Shown piece after piece: positions 23,030-34,417 of a stretch of 64,000 nt of DNA (its first letter is position 1; every line of letters starts with the position of its first letter). Made by a program: the position numbers and the translations under genes. Where the stretch lies: contig NC_051130.1 of the NCBI RefSeq assembly GCF_014839805.1, forward strand, positions 9,176,001 through 9,240,000, in the 5' to 3' direction. Under the pieces are notes generated by a model. The model was given only the letters and a program-made list of their open reading frames with translations, was not told the DNA's origin and did not search any database. The DNA is from Manduca sexta. Its lineage: Eukaryota > Arthropoda > Insecta > Lepidoptera > Sphingidae.

Positions 23030-23240
23030 TTGTACTTGTAAGCGGAGTGGAATTCCAGATAGAACGTCGACAGACGAGACAATATGATTATCCCCCATCA
23101 GTCAACACAATTATGGCAGTCTGTTTGATACAAAGGCTGATCCCAAAACGCGACATACTTACGTGGGCCGCTATAGCGGGTTTTAAACCATCTGCACGGT
23201 GCTCGCTATCCAGGCGGACACAAAGATCGTATTAGCTTAA
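23030..23240 (+). repeat. Interspersed repeat C
   Basis: It shares 'gatgattaccccc.cagtc.acacaattatg.c.g.ctg' and 'cttacgtgggc.gctat.gcgggtttta' with 52740-52975. The 90-codon ORF over it is a by-product of the repeat. Confidence 0.6.
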
Positions 23241-23283
23241 TTAAATTCTAATCTAAGAATCTAAATCATTTATAATTAATGAT

Positions 23284-23602
23284 ATCAGCCTCGTATTATA
23301 TATCGTATCATAGCTGGGCACGAGCCTCCTCTACTATTGAAAGGGTTTAGGCCTTAACCTACCACGCAGGCCTAGTGCGGATTGGTAGACTTCACATACT
23401 TGCAAAATTGTTATGGACAACTTCTTAGGAATGAGGGTTTCCTCAGGATGTTTCCCTTCACTGATAAAGTAAGCGATGATTCACAAAGAATACACACATA
23501 ACTTCTTTTTGAAAAGTCAGAGATGCCTGTCATTGTGTTTAGAATCTACGGACATTCATCTCGGCAGCCCCTTCCACACCCAACTAGGCTATCGCCGCTT
23601 TA
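23284..23602 (-). repeat. tRNA-derived SINE-like repeat S1
   Basis: The reverse-strand copy ends CCAACTAGGCTATCGCCGCT at its tRNA-like head. The tail side begins 'tcagcctcgtattatatatcg'. Confidence 0.75.
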
Positions 23603-26426
23603 AAATTGCTAAAATACACACAGGTGCCCTGATTAGAAATATCAACTATAACCACATGCAAACCAAATACATTGACAATATTAACTAGTTCTATAAAAAA
23701 TTGTGGACCAATTTAATAAAATTTGTCCGGCTTCTCGACTGCCCTACAGGTTTCCGGCAATAAAAACCGGCATACACAATCCCGCCCTATCATAGTGCCG
23801 TAAAATTGGCACCGGTCAGTTACTTGATGACAGCCATAGAAACGTTTTACCTACGGCTCAAAACATTTCAATCCCCTTATTTTTAGTTGTTTAATACTCG
23901 TATATTGTGTATATTTAGTATATTTTAAATAGATTCATTGAGACTACAGATGCTACATTATTCAATATTGTTAAAACATACATATTGGTTTAGCTATCAA
24001 GTTAAAGTAACTATCAACTAATCAGCAGTTGATGAAATTGAAAATATATTCGTAATTTTAAGAAAATTTAATAGTCCCTCATAGTAATTTGCATAATAGA
24101 GTTGGTTTAATATTGATGGACATATCCCACCATGGAACGAAATCTCGTAGGCCATGCCAGCTGTTATATGAGATATGATCTTCCTTTGTAACGTCAAACA
24201 AACTAATAACCCTTCAGAGTTGCAGGTTAATCTCTTGGGAGATACACAAACTGGGATTTGCTGTTACCTTATTGTGTCGTGTGTTAAAGGACGCGCTGTT
24301 CTAAATAAATATGTTCAATGCTTGTATTTAGCTCTCACAATATGTTGCAACCACCCGGATAACAGTTGTTTACAAAAATACTATTTTTTTACTGTACATT
24401 TGCATTTTTAAATTGCCTAGTATCTTTGTTTCAAAATCATACTTAGCATAACGAATGAATGTTTTCGGCTTGATATTAGTACAAACTTCAATCCCACATA
24501 ACCTAATCCACCGGTTCCCTGAGGAGATGAGAGATCACACAGAGGTCGCGTACATTACGCCACCTCATTTGCTAACTTTATAGTTTATCGTTCCTCCGAG
24601 TTTACAATGCTAATTAAGTATTGTGTAATCGTATTTCTCCTTTGTTGCCAATTAGCAAGCTAGTATACTTAAACGTGGTGGCAAAAAACCTTTTGTCAAC
24701 TTTAAATGGACAACCGTTTGTACCCGTGTTACGCGTTGTATTAAAATTTATGAAGGTCTGTAGGCTGAATGAGAAAATACCAGTTTGATAAAATAGTTTC
24801 GTTGTAGAATTTGTTTTAAATACCTTGGTGAGCTGAGGTAACAAATTATATAATTTACAGGTGTTAAGATGTTTAAATGGAGGTGTTATTGCTTTAACTT
24901 TAGAAAAATGAATTCAAAATAAATTGTAAGCCAGCAAACAAAGCATACTTATAAAGAAATATGTTTAGAAACTCGTTGAACAGGCGTACTTTTAGCAATG
25001 TGAAATGAACCGGGAAAACACTCTCAGGCAAGTTAAACCGACCTCAACGATCAATAATAAACTTTAAATACATGCCCATACAGGTTCCACTAAAAATTTA
25101 ACACGTCGTCGTAACAAGCAACAATTTATAGCGGCAATAAAAGCGGATAACCAGTGAAACGATACGGATCGCAGTGTACACTCTGAAATTTTAACAAAAT
25201 TTTACAATTTCCACGCAATCGCATCCTGTAATAGATATGCATGCAGGGTTGCCATATTTTACTCAGTAATTATATTAAGTTTTTAGGGGGTAATGTCTGA
25301 GTAGGCATTAGCTTTTGCTCGCGACTCCGCCCGAACCAGTAATTATTTTTGGGATAAAAAGAAGCCTATATTTTAAGTTAGAGTTAGCTCTAGCAATATA
25401 TAATCGGTCAATACTGTATTTAATTGCAGTAAGTAGTTTGCGTGATGCGTTCAAATATACAAAGACAGAAAATCTAAAAACCAATGTTTTGGTCTGTGTT
25501 GCTCTAATAAATATCCCCTATATTGGTTTTTCTTTAATATTCATAATATACAGATAAAAGTATCATACAATTTTATTAGATCTTAAGATTATATACAAGC
25601 AGGTACATCAGATATTAACGAATAAAATCAGCATCGAAAATAATATTACAAAATTTGAAACAAAACCAAAAAATTTACTTAATGTTATGATAAAATATGT
25701 TTAGCTTGTTTTAAACTAAAAGATACAAAACGTAAATAGTTATGCATAAATCATAAATAATGCCTTTGAAGTGACGAATAAGAAAATAACTTTGCTACGT
25801 TCTTTATTCTTTCACCGCAAATGCGCAGCGAATAAATAAATCATCGCAGTAAACTACAGTTGTTGAGTTAAATCGCAATACTTTATCTAATCTAAAAGTT
25901 ATTTCTGTTTATATCAAGTAAATGACAGCGAATTCTATGTCAATATGGTTTCTTATTAGTGTCATTAGTATACAATATAAGAAACTTTATAACTTGATTT
26001 CATTAATACGATACCAGCTCTTAATATTACGCCAACTCGATGATGTAAACTTTACAGTAGACACATTTAGCACAGAATAACACTTTTATAATACTACAAC
26101 CTTGTTAGTGAAAATTTTGTATAGTACAAAGCCTATTCATTGCTTAGTAATGAAATTTTGTGGGCTTAGAAAAGATAAAAAAATGTTATAAAATGGAAAC
26201 TGGCGAAAAATTTACTTAACGTAGCGTAATTTATTGCTGGTATCGAATTATTGTTTATTGTCCCATTTAAGATTAAGCAAATTCGCGAATGAGACTTTTC
26301 GACATCTGGCAGCACGATTCAAACCCCGAATGATATTCGGATCGTTGGTTCAACCTTCATCTTCCATACCTTTCTTAAAATATTTTTTTTAAACATCCAA
26401 ATAATCCAATTCCAATCTTGTTCCAG
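23603..26426. other. Non-coding DNA before the first recognised channel exon
   Basis: No gene seen. Short repeat fragments occur, for example TTAGCTTTTGCTCGCGACTC at about 25309. The acceptor tract of the first recognised exon is at 26400-26426 (CCAATCTTGTTCCAG). Confidence 0.5.
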
Positions 26427-26635
26427 ACGTTCTGTGTGGTGTCGAAACGATTCCGCAAGAACTACATCCATCGGTTTACAGCGACGCGGTCGTTGTTCTG
26501 GTGGTCGCCGTGGTCGCCCGTCCGCCGCGCGTGCGTCTACCTGTCCACCAATCAGTATTTCGATTACTTCGTCATGGCAACCATCCTACTCAACTGTGTC
26601 TTCCTCGCCATGTCGGAAACTATCGAAGAGGCTGA
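26427..26635 (+). CDS. NaCP60E: NaCP60E (DSC1-type) channel, exon with N-terminal tail and domain I S1
   Basis: This internal exon of 209 nt sits between TTGTTCCAG and GTAAGT and enters in phase 0 (first codon Thr). It encodes the last part of the cytoplasmic N-terminus ('SKRFRKNYIHRFTAT', basic and aromatic) and S1 (about residues 45-63 of the exon, YFDYFVMATILLNCVFLAM), followed by the acidic SETIEEA. The codon for the next Glu is split across the intron and completed by G at 54394. The wording, especially STNQYFDYFVM and AMSETIEEAE, fits insect NaCP60E rather than para. A phase-0 start without Met shows that at least one coding exon lies upstream, but I could not recognise it in 1-26426. 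Confidence 0.85.
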
Positions 26636-27544
26636 GTAAGTATTTAATTGGTATCTATTTATATTGAATTGTTGTTTTCTAGGCGTTCAATGTTTGTCAA
26701 CGTGTTAAAAGTAGAACTGTTTACATTCTTTCTAGGTGTTTGCGACTCTGTCTATGTGTTAAAAGTCCCACTGTTTACTTTCTGGATAAAATTACATTGT
26801 TTTCCTATGTGGAAAATTTTATACAATTATTTTTATTTTGGGTTTAGGTTAACAATTTTCACTATTTCTTACATTTGTAATACTTACTAGTAACAAAAAA
26901 TAACACAACAAATTTATCATTCAAGATCATCCTGAATCATCAGAATAATAATCGTGCTAAGTCAAAATTAAATTAAAAGCTATTTGAAATGGGAAAACCC
27001 ACCTTCAAACACAATCTCCTGAATTAGGAAGTTTCAAAGATATAATCAAATTATCCAAGTCGTGAGCGTCATAATCGAGGGACATTGTTCACATAATGCG
27101 GCGGATTGTAGTCGGGCCACGCGTCGACACTTTGCGATCCTTCGCGGGTCGCATACTTGACATTGCTCCCTGCTAGGTTACAATGCTTGGAGATATTAAC
27201 TTAGTTTTCATTAAGTATAACGTAAACGTGTAAGTTATGGTTTTCTTAGAAGACAATTGAGTTTTGAAATCTAGCTAATCTTAGGGGCTTACGGGACATA
27301 CTTCACAAATTACGGATCGCATAGTTAATGGGTTTTAGCAGATCTTTTGCATGCTTTTCCAGAACTAGCATTTTACGATTTAAAATAGTGGAATGACTTC
27401 TTTTCATTTAAACTACTAAAAGTTGTTTCATTGACATTATTAGATTCCGATATCTATATTTTCTTCAATAGATATATATTAATTAATTATTAAATGACGA
27501 AAAAAATACTTATTAGACCCTTCTAGCCGAATTGTGCCCAATGC
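26636..27544. other. Start of the 27.8-kb intron, no gene
   Basis: The donor GTAAGT is at 26636. The following 900 bp are non-coding AT-rich DNA. ORFs running over the donor are read-through artefacts. Confidence 0.6.
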
Positions 27545-27698
27545 GACCAATGTCAACTCAGATCAGCCAGTAGATATTATAGTGTACAAGACTGTGTGCA
27601 ATACACAAGTGTACTCTCTGTTCGGTCACGCTCATATAAGTCCAATGACACGGCAATCCGACATGACCGGCGAGAGATGAGACGCGAGACAAACGGCC
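27545..27698 (+). repeat. Moth interspersed repeat, left half, split by the R1-clade element
   Basis: The block 'agtgtactctctgttcggtcacgctcat' and 'gacacggcaatccgacatgaccgg' belongs to a repeat I recall as very common in Lepidoptera. It continues on the far side of the retrotransposon at 33899-33960 ('ggccttatgtgctttctgaggt'). The last 12 bases (27687-27698) are the left target duplicate. Confidence 0.7.
27687..27698. repeat. Left target-site duplicate of the R1-clade element
   Basis: AGACAAACGGCC here and AGACCAACGGCC at 33899-33910 differ at one base and lie directly outside the poly(A) end and the 5' end of the element. Confidence 0.7.
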
Positions 27699-27725
27699 TT
27701 TTTTTTTTTTTTTTTTTTTTTTTTT

Positions 27726-28030
27726 ACGTAGGTAAATCGTCAGTTGACTATCTCCCGCCTTGGGATGGGCGGGAGGGCGTGTCAGACTTTTACCGACTAA
27801 GAACCTACGGTGTTCCCATCCTTTGCCTATGTGCCTAGGTCCAAGATCCGGTGGCATTGAGACCTAGGCAGGCACCGGCCCTAAAGGGCCCCGCAAATTA
27901 CTCTGACACTGCTCTTCGAGGCGCGCGTGGAACACTACGCGCCGAACACACGGGCCGTTGGGGTGTTTCGGGCGACGGGCTACCCAATGCTCGTCACCCG
28001 ACGGTCCGCGCCTACGGAGGCCGACGATCC
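27726..28030 (-). other. 3' UTR of the R1-clade element
   Basis: About 300 bp lie between the ORF2 stop and the A tail. The reading frames across it on either strand are not conserved domains. Confidence 0.6.
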
Positions 28031-31000
28031 TCAGCAGACGTTCGACGCCCGCGTCTTGTGCGTCTGCCGTGGCGGATGGGACGTTGGGCGCTTTGGCGCC
28101 GTATCCGCTCCGCCACCTCCTTTGCGAGCATCACGTCCTCGCAGAAGGAGGTGACTGCGTCCCACTCTCTCGCCCCGGAGCATGGCTTCTACCAGGCCCC
28201 GACGCGAGAGGTCTCCGCCACCGATGGCCGTTGAGAGAACACGGCGGGGCTCAGCCCAAGCTGGGCACACCTCCACCGTATGCTCCACCGTGTCCTCCGG
28301 CCGATCCGCACAGTAAAAACACGCGGGCGTATCCTCCACCCGGATCCGATACAGGTACCTGCCGAAGCAGCCGTGACCGGTCAGTACCTGCGTCGTCCGG
28401 AATGAGAGGAGACGCCGTGACGTCTCGTCAGCCACACCTCGAAGAGGGGACTTACCGCCGCTATCGTGGCGTGCCCAGCCAAGGGTTGCGACAGTCGTTG
28501 TCGCCATTCCGCCATGAGGTTCTGCCGGAGCTCCGTCCGCCGCGCGGCAATTTGTCACGGTAGCGGAGCTACGCCCCGGCTATGCGCCTCCCCGCGCCTC
28601 ACATATAGTGACGCAAGGACCTTCGCCTCGAGACCCCATGGCGGTAGTCCGGCAAGGAGGCCCGCCGCCTCGCAGGAGATCGTGCGGTATCCCCGTATCA
28701 GCCGTATGGCCATCGCTCTTTGTGGCGCGTTCAGAAAGCGGCCTTGCCGCCGCGCCACAGCTGCGGACCATACGGGGGCACCGTACAGGGCCATGGACCG
28801 CACGACTCCTGCGTAGAGCCGCCGGCAGGGAGCATTTGGCCCCCCCAGGTTTGGCAAAAGACGCCGCATTATGCAGGTGAAATTTACCAACCTGGGAGCC
28901 AAAAGGCGGATGTGCTCCTTGAAGTTCCACCGGCTGTCGAGGACGAGTCCCAGGTACTTCATCGTCGACCCGACGCCGATGTGAACCCCTCCTGCCGTGA
29001 TCTGGAGACCCGGAGGTGGCGCGTTCCCCCGGCCATGAAAGCACATGGCCTCGGATTTGTGCAGCGCCACCTCGAGTCCCAGTTGCCGGATTCTCTCAAC
29101 GACTGTCGCAACCCCAATTGTAGCCGCGTCGACCGCCGCCTGATGCGACCCCCCGTGAGCCAAAACTAGCGTGTCGTCAGCGTAGCATACCACGCTGACG
29201 CCGCTCGGGAGGTCGGTGCGCAGCACCAGTCGTATCCGATGTTCCACAAGAGCGGCCCCAGAACCGAACCCTGCGGAACACCGCACGACATCTCTCGCCT
29301 GATCCATTCCCCTTGGCGACCGGGGTAAATGACGGCCCTATCCGTCAAGTAGGCCCCGACAACGCGACGGAGGTAGGCCGGCACCCGGTGATACCGGAGT
29401 GCCTCCCTGATACAACTCCAGGGCAGGGTATTAAAGGCATTGGCGATGTCAAGCGACACCGCCAAGACGACCCTACCCCGGGAAACAGCATCCCCGTCGC
29501 GAGAGACCTCACGCGCATGATGGCATCCACAGTAGAGCGCCCTCTGCGGAAGCCAAATTGGCTGTCCGCAAGATCCGGCCCAGCCCTCGTCAGGTGCTCG
29601 ACGAGGCGGTCTGAAATAACTCTTTCGAAGAGCTTGCCCACCTCGTCGAGCAGGACGATGGGCCGGTATGCGGACGGACTGTCCGCGGGGCGCCCATGCT
29701 TCGCGATGAGGACCAGTTTCCCCGTCTTCCAACGAAGTGGAAACTGGCCCCTCTCCAAACATGCCGTGAGGAACCTCTGAAGTCGAGGCCCGAGAGCCCC
29801 CAAGGCCAGGACCCAGGCTTTTCCAGGCAAGCCGTCGGGCCCTGAGGCGGTGTTCTTGGCCTTCATCTTGGCCACCGCCACCCTCAAGTCTACCCCGGTC
29901 ACCGCGGGAACAGTGACGTCGTCGTCGTGGTCCATGCCGGGCGCCGCCGGGGGCGGAGCCATGGGCGGAGGAGCGTGCTCCCCGGAGCTTACTCCGCACC
30001 ATTTTGAAAGGACGTCCCCACGGGTCTGCGTCAAGAGACTCCAGCAACTCCTGGTGGGCGCGATTCTTAGACTCTAGAATCGCGCCCAAGAGAGCGTCTT
30101 TGCGTCTCTGTACCCCTGGTATAGCTCCGCCTCTCGAGCCACCGCATCCACAGGCCGGATGCGGATTTGGCGGTACCTGGTGTACCGGCGTCGCGCGGCA
30201 TAGCACGCCGCCTGGAGCGATGCCAGCTCCCGCGACCACCAGTACACCTTGCGCCGCGCTTGGCTTCGGCGGACTCGGGGCATTGCCGAGTCGCAGACAG
30301 AGGACATAGCCTCCCGGAACCAGTCGGCCTCGTTATTCACATCGTCCGGCCTGACCGGTGCTTGCACCCAGGACTGGACGATGGAGGCTTCCAGGAGGAG
30401 CTCCCTGTCCAGCTGTCTCAACGCCCAACGTGGACCACTTGGGGCCCGTCGGACTGGCGCGCTCGAGGGATCGGTGGAGACGTCGAACCGGATATACCGG
30501 TGGTCCGACATCGTCTCCACCGCCTCCATTACTCGCCAGTCGACAACACGCTGCGACAATGCGGGGCTGGCAAACGAAATGTCCACCACGGACTCACCCC
30601 GCATCCGCACACACGTGGCGACGGAACCCCTGTTGAGGACGTCCAGGCCAACCTCCAAGGCCCAGTCCTCAACCATTCGCCCCCGTACATCCGTGTACCG
30701 GGAACCCCAAGCCTGGCTCTTGGCGTTGAAGTCCCCCAGCACGACGACGGGAAGCGAACCGTACTCGACGACGACGTCACTCAGCTCCCTGAGGGAGTTG
30801 TGGAACTCGGCGAGAGTTCGGCTCGGAGAGAAGTAGCACCCCACTACGACTATCCCTCCGAACCGAGCTGCGACACAACCCTGGCCCCTCTTCACCCGCT
30901 CGTGGGTCGGGGGTACCGGCGGCGGCCGACGCGATGATGGCCACTGAGCCGCTCAGGTCCTCCACCCAGTCATTCCTGGGCGGGACAAAGTACGGCTCGG

Positions 31001-31115
31001 AGACCACGGCGATATTAATCGACCACCGCGCCATGCTCTGGAGCAAGAGATCCTGAGCTCTGGCGCAGTGGTTTATGTTCGCCTGGAGAAAGCGCAATGG
31101 GGCCATTAATGGCAT
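28031..31115 (-). pseudogene. ORF2 of R1-clade element: endonuclease, reverse transcriptase, zinc finger
   Basis: The start is ATG at 31115 (or 31106). The APE-type endonuclease has 'FLQANINH' near the start, GDFNA at about 30722-30736, VDISFASP, and SDHRYIRF at about 30500. The reverse transcriptase has 'KNTASGPDGLPGKAW', AYRPIVLLDEVGKLFERV, GFRRGRST, a GVPQGSVLGPLLWN segment and the catalytic YADD at about 29173-29184, then YLGLVLDSRWNF. The C-terminal finger is C-x2-C-x9-H-x4-C at about 28265-28321. The enzyme would nick target DNA and copy the element RNA in place. Frame changes lie near 30900-30950, 30070, 29450, 29310 and 28560, so no full protein can be made. ORFs of up to 256 codons on the opposite strand are shadows of the high GC content. 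Confidence 0.88.
31104..31108 (-). promoter_or_regulatory. UAAUG stop-start overlap between ORF1 and ORF2
   Basis: On the - strand the ORF1 stop TAA (31108-31106) overlaps an in-frame ORF2 ATG (31106-31104). Another in-frame ATG of ORF2 lies 9 nt upstream (31115). The UAAUG arrangement is the one shown for the telomeric R1-clade element SART1, where termination is coupled to reinitiation. Use of this site here is inferred. Confidence 0.75.
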
Positions 31116-33238
31116 TCCATTGCGCTCTCTCCAGAAGTAGCAGCGGCAGCGCTAGCGGGGAGCCGCGGCGGAAGCGGCAGTGGAGGCCGTGGGCCGGCGT
31201 TTGCCCCGGTATTGGCGGGAGCGGCGCAGGCTCTACTCCCCGCCCGGTGTTCGGCTGGCTTGCCAACCGCCGCACAGGCTAAGCAGTGCGGCTTGTCGGC
31301 GGTGCACGAGCCGATTTTATGACCGGGCTGACCGCAGCGGAAGCACAACGCGCTGCGGTCGACCTCCGAGGTGCACCTTACCCCGACGTGATGTCCGGTC
31401 TGACATCGGTAACACCTCAGAGGCTGGGGCTCGAGCAGCTTAACCTGCGCCGACACCCAGCCCACCAAAAGCTCCTCCGGCCCTCAGCCACCACTTTGGC
31501 CGCCGTCACGGGGCAACTGACCGTGATGGCCAGCATACCCGCATAGTCGGGACGTAGGGCTCCCGGCTTCAGCTCTTCAGCTGAGCATCCCGTGGTCCCG
31601 ACAATGGCGGCCACCACTTCCTCCACTGTGACGGAGTCATCCAGACCCGATATGCGCAAGCTTACGCTCTTTACGGGTCTAGACACTCTAGCCTCGGCCG
31701 CATCAAACGCCGCCCGTAGCTTTGCAGCTAGGGCGTCCGCGACCGGGCCACTACTAGCTCCCGGGAGCTCGAGTTTCCGGGCTCCGGTTGCGGTTACTCT
31801 TAACCGCAACCCCCCAGCAATCCCAAGCTCCGCGGGGTTGATTAACCCCTTTGCCTTGGAAAGGAGGTCCGCGTATGTCACGCCCTTCTTTACCGCTTCC
31901 GGCTGTAGTGTGACGACTACAGCTGCGGACTTCGGGGCGCGAAGCATATTGGCGACGCTCTCTCCTTGGCGCGCTGCCGCTGCGCCTCTCTTTGGCCCCC
32001 ACCACTGTCCAGCCGGCATCATCAGCAGGCAAGAGAGTAGGTGGGGGAGCCGTCTCTGCCAGCTCCGCCGGCTTCGCCGCTCTCCGCGCAGCCTTCGCCT
32101 TTTTGGGCTTATCTGCTGCGAGCGTCCTCTGGGAGGCCGGAGGCGGAGGCGGCGGAGACGACGACGACGGCTTCGTTGGCCTCGTGGATGGCCCTGAGTT
32201 TTGGCTCGTCGGGCCGGACGTCCCCGGCGTGGGTTGCGGAGCCGCGGCGGCCGCGTAGGACGCAGCCTTCTTGGAGCCCGCCAGAGGTGGCCGGAGGACA
32301 ATGCCCTCCAGAACCGCGAACCGGGCAGAGAGGGCACCGATCTCCTGGCGGATGCCCTCTCGTATCAGGCTCAGGAGTTGTTGCCTGCCCGCCGGCTGCA
32401 CCGCACTCACCTCTGGAGGCGTCTCTACAGGACGAGAGGACTGAACGAGGGCTGAGGCCCGGCTGGACTTGAGTTCCGCGTTCTCCCTAGAGAGACGCTC
32501 AACCTCCGTCGATAGCCGGGCGATATCGGCCCTCATCCCCTCGTTACCCGACTCGGGTTCCGACTCCAAGAAGGTGGCCGCTGCTGCCGCCATAATGGAG
32601 GCCGCGGCCTCTTGCGCAGCCTTCTCTTTCGAGGACCGCAATTTCTTTTGGCGGACACTCGCAATCGCCGCCATCACGACCTCCTCAAATTTGGCCCTTT
32701 TCTTCTCGGCCTTTTGAGGTCGTGCGGCGATCGGGTGCCGCCCTCCTCGGCGAGCTTCCCGCTGTCCCTCGCTTCTTTGAGGGCCCGACCCTTCACCTTC
32801 GCTCCGCGAGACGCGGAGTGGGATCCGCCCGTTTCCGGGGAGCGACGCACGAAGCCTTTGCCTCGCCGCCCTCGGAGGACGTATCCCCGATCCTGCACCT
32901 GATCCGCTTCCGGAATGGCTCCGCCGCTGCCGTCTTGATCTCCATAGATCTGGTGCCCGCGACTGAGCTCCATCCGCTAACCATGCTGGATGCTGAGTCA
33001 GAGTCTGACCCAGCACCCCGCGTTCGCTCTTCGGCCGCGACTTCATCACGCGGACGTTCCCCACCTTGGGAGTTCGCCCGCGCGATTCCTCGGCGGACTG
33101 TTTGTCCCCTACGGGACGTGGGCCTCCTCGGCACCTATTGGTCCTGGCTCCTTCTTTCTCCTCCCCCTGTGCGTCTTTAGTTTTAATTTGTGATTCCATT
33201 TTTGTTCCCACGAGTAAAAACTTTGTGTACTGGCTCAA
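31106..33238 (-). pseudogene. ORF1 (gag-like) of R1-clade element
   Basis: The likely starts are ATG at 33238 or 33199. The protein would be a nucleic-acid-binding gag-like product that packages the element RNA. The N-terminal third is basic and Ser/Asp-rich. A coiled-coil-like stretch (IARLSTEVERLSRENAELKS, about 32520) follows, then a Pro/Ser-rich linker, a central region with SVSLRISGLDDSVTVEEV, and three zinc knuckles in 31415-31223: two C-x2-C-x4-H-x4-C and one looser C-x2-C-x8-H-x6-C. At least three frame changes (about 32800, 31990 and 31470) break it. The stop is TAA at 31108-31106. Confidence 0.82.
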
Positions 33239-33898
33239 AATACTGTGGTTCGCACTAGCGACTAAATCAAGCTACCCATTAGCCAAGCTTACAACCCCCC
33301 TCACGGTGCGCCGCCGCTTGGGGATTTGGGGTAATTTTTTATAGAGGATTTCTTCCTCGCGGTCCAGGCAGTTAAGCCAGTGAACCCTCGGTCCCCGTAG
33401 ATCAAGTGTGTCTGACGCTTACGCCAGAGACACTTGATCATGTTTGGGGTTACGAGATTTGGCGGCGGCGAAAGAGGGACCACTCCCCCTTTCGCCAGCC
33501 CGGTGACAGGGTTAGTGAACACCGAGCCCGCTACTACTCCCTCGCTTACCCCTTATTTCAGGGGCAAGCGACCTCTACTGGTGCGGTCTCTGCGGCAGTA
33601 GTGCCGCAAGGACCGCATCGACCACGCCCACTCGACCACGTGGTCGTACTCCTCCCTACCTCCCATCATGGACTCTGCTAGCGCAGAGCGCCATATGGGG
33701 AGGCCATCAGGCTATCCCCCCAGCCCCACCCGGCAGAAAGTTAGCCACAGCCAACAATCCCTCCTTTCCCGCCCCCCGCGGAGAGATTATTGACTGTGCC
33801 CAGGGTGCACCGGCCCGACGACTGACCTTCCCCCCGGACGTATCCATAAGGGACCGACAGCAATCGGACACGCGTGGAGGTTTTCTGCGTTGCACCCC
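33239..33898 (-). other. 5' UTR of the R1-clade element, with stem-loops
   Basis: About 660 bp without a conserved frame. A stem at about 33397-33440 pairs GATCAAGTGTGTCT with a near-complement. Another at about 33575-33625 is in two parts (TGCGGTC/GACCGCA and TGCGGCA/TGCCGCA). R1-clade 5' UTRs usually hold an internal promoter, but none can be identified here. Confidence 0.55.
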
Positions 33899-33960
33899 AG
33901 ACCAACGGCCTTATGTGCTTTCTGAGGTCCCGGGGTATTACATCGCCAACTTCCTGATTG
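33899..33960 (+). repeat. Right half of the split moth repeat, starting with the right target duplicate
   Basis: AGACCAACGGCC at 33899-33910 repeats the left duplicate, and 'ttatgtgctttctgaggtcccgggg' continues the interrupted repeat. Confidence 0.7.
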
Positions 33961-34417
33961 TGCTCTACACTCGGTAATTATGAAGATCGAAATGCCCAGT
34001 CGTAATTATATTTAACGCCAGGAGTTCAAACCTAAGACAAGCAGTCATTTAACTTACAGTATTAATCGCTCAAATACTATAAAATACGGTAAGCCTAATG
34101 ACCGATAAATATAATAATTTCCAATATTTACGTACCGTACTTTGAATACTGAGGTAACTAGCACATAACTCATTCCTCTAGTTCTATTTGTATATTCTAA
34201 TTCAAGGAAGCTATCAAACCTATTTAAAGCCATTCAAGTTGTTTATTCAAGCCGTGACGCGAAGTAACTGAATAGGAAAGAATGAAACACTCGCTCACGC
34301 CTTTTAACTCCGAAAGGGTAGGCAGAGGCGCAATTAGTGCACCTATTTTGCGCCGTGTGTATTCCGGTCCTTGATGTGATAAAGAGCAAGCCTATCGCCA
34401 TAATATTAAAAATAAAA
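33961..34417. other. Intron DNA, no gene
   Basis: AT-rich, with nothing recognisable apart from the tail of the split repeat. Confidence 0.5.

Larger units (their letters stand above)
27699..33898 (-). mobile_element. R1-clade non-LTR retrotransposon, near full-length, decayed
   Basis: A 6.2-kb GC-rich unit on the - strand. From 5' to 3' it has a 5' UTR (33898-33239), ORF1 with zinc knuckles, overlapping ORF2 with endonuclease, reverse transcriptase and a C-terminal zinc finger, a 3' UTR (about 28030-27726) and a 27-nt A tail (T run at 27699-27725). The 12-bp flanking duplication shows ordinary target-primed insertion. The two-ORF layout, three knuckles in ORF1 and the CCHC finger after RT place it in the R1 clade (R1, TRAS, SART, Waldo and relatives). 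At least five frame changes make it inactive. Confidence 0.9.

Noticed and set aside
22963..23235. 90-codon ORF
   Set aside because: It runs through repeat C; the same repeat at 52740 lacks the frame.
24614..24844. 76-codon - strand ORF with a slightly protein-like look
   Set aside because: There is no motif, splice context or second copy to support it.
26434..26667. Alternative-frame ORF overlapping the S1 exon
   Set aside because: It is a frame shadow of the channel exon; the S1 frame joins in phase to the next exon.
27851..30937. Long + strand ORFs (up to 256 codons) over the GC-rich block
   Set aside because: They lie antisense to clear endonuclease, reverse transcriptase and zinc-finger motifs of the R1-clade element and have no recognisable domain; high GC lowers stop frequency.
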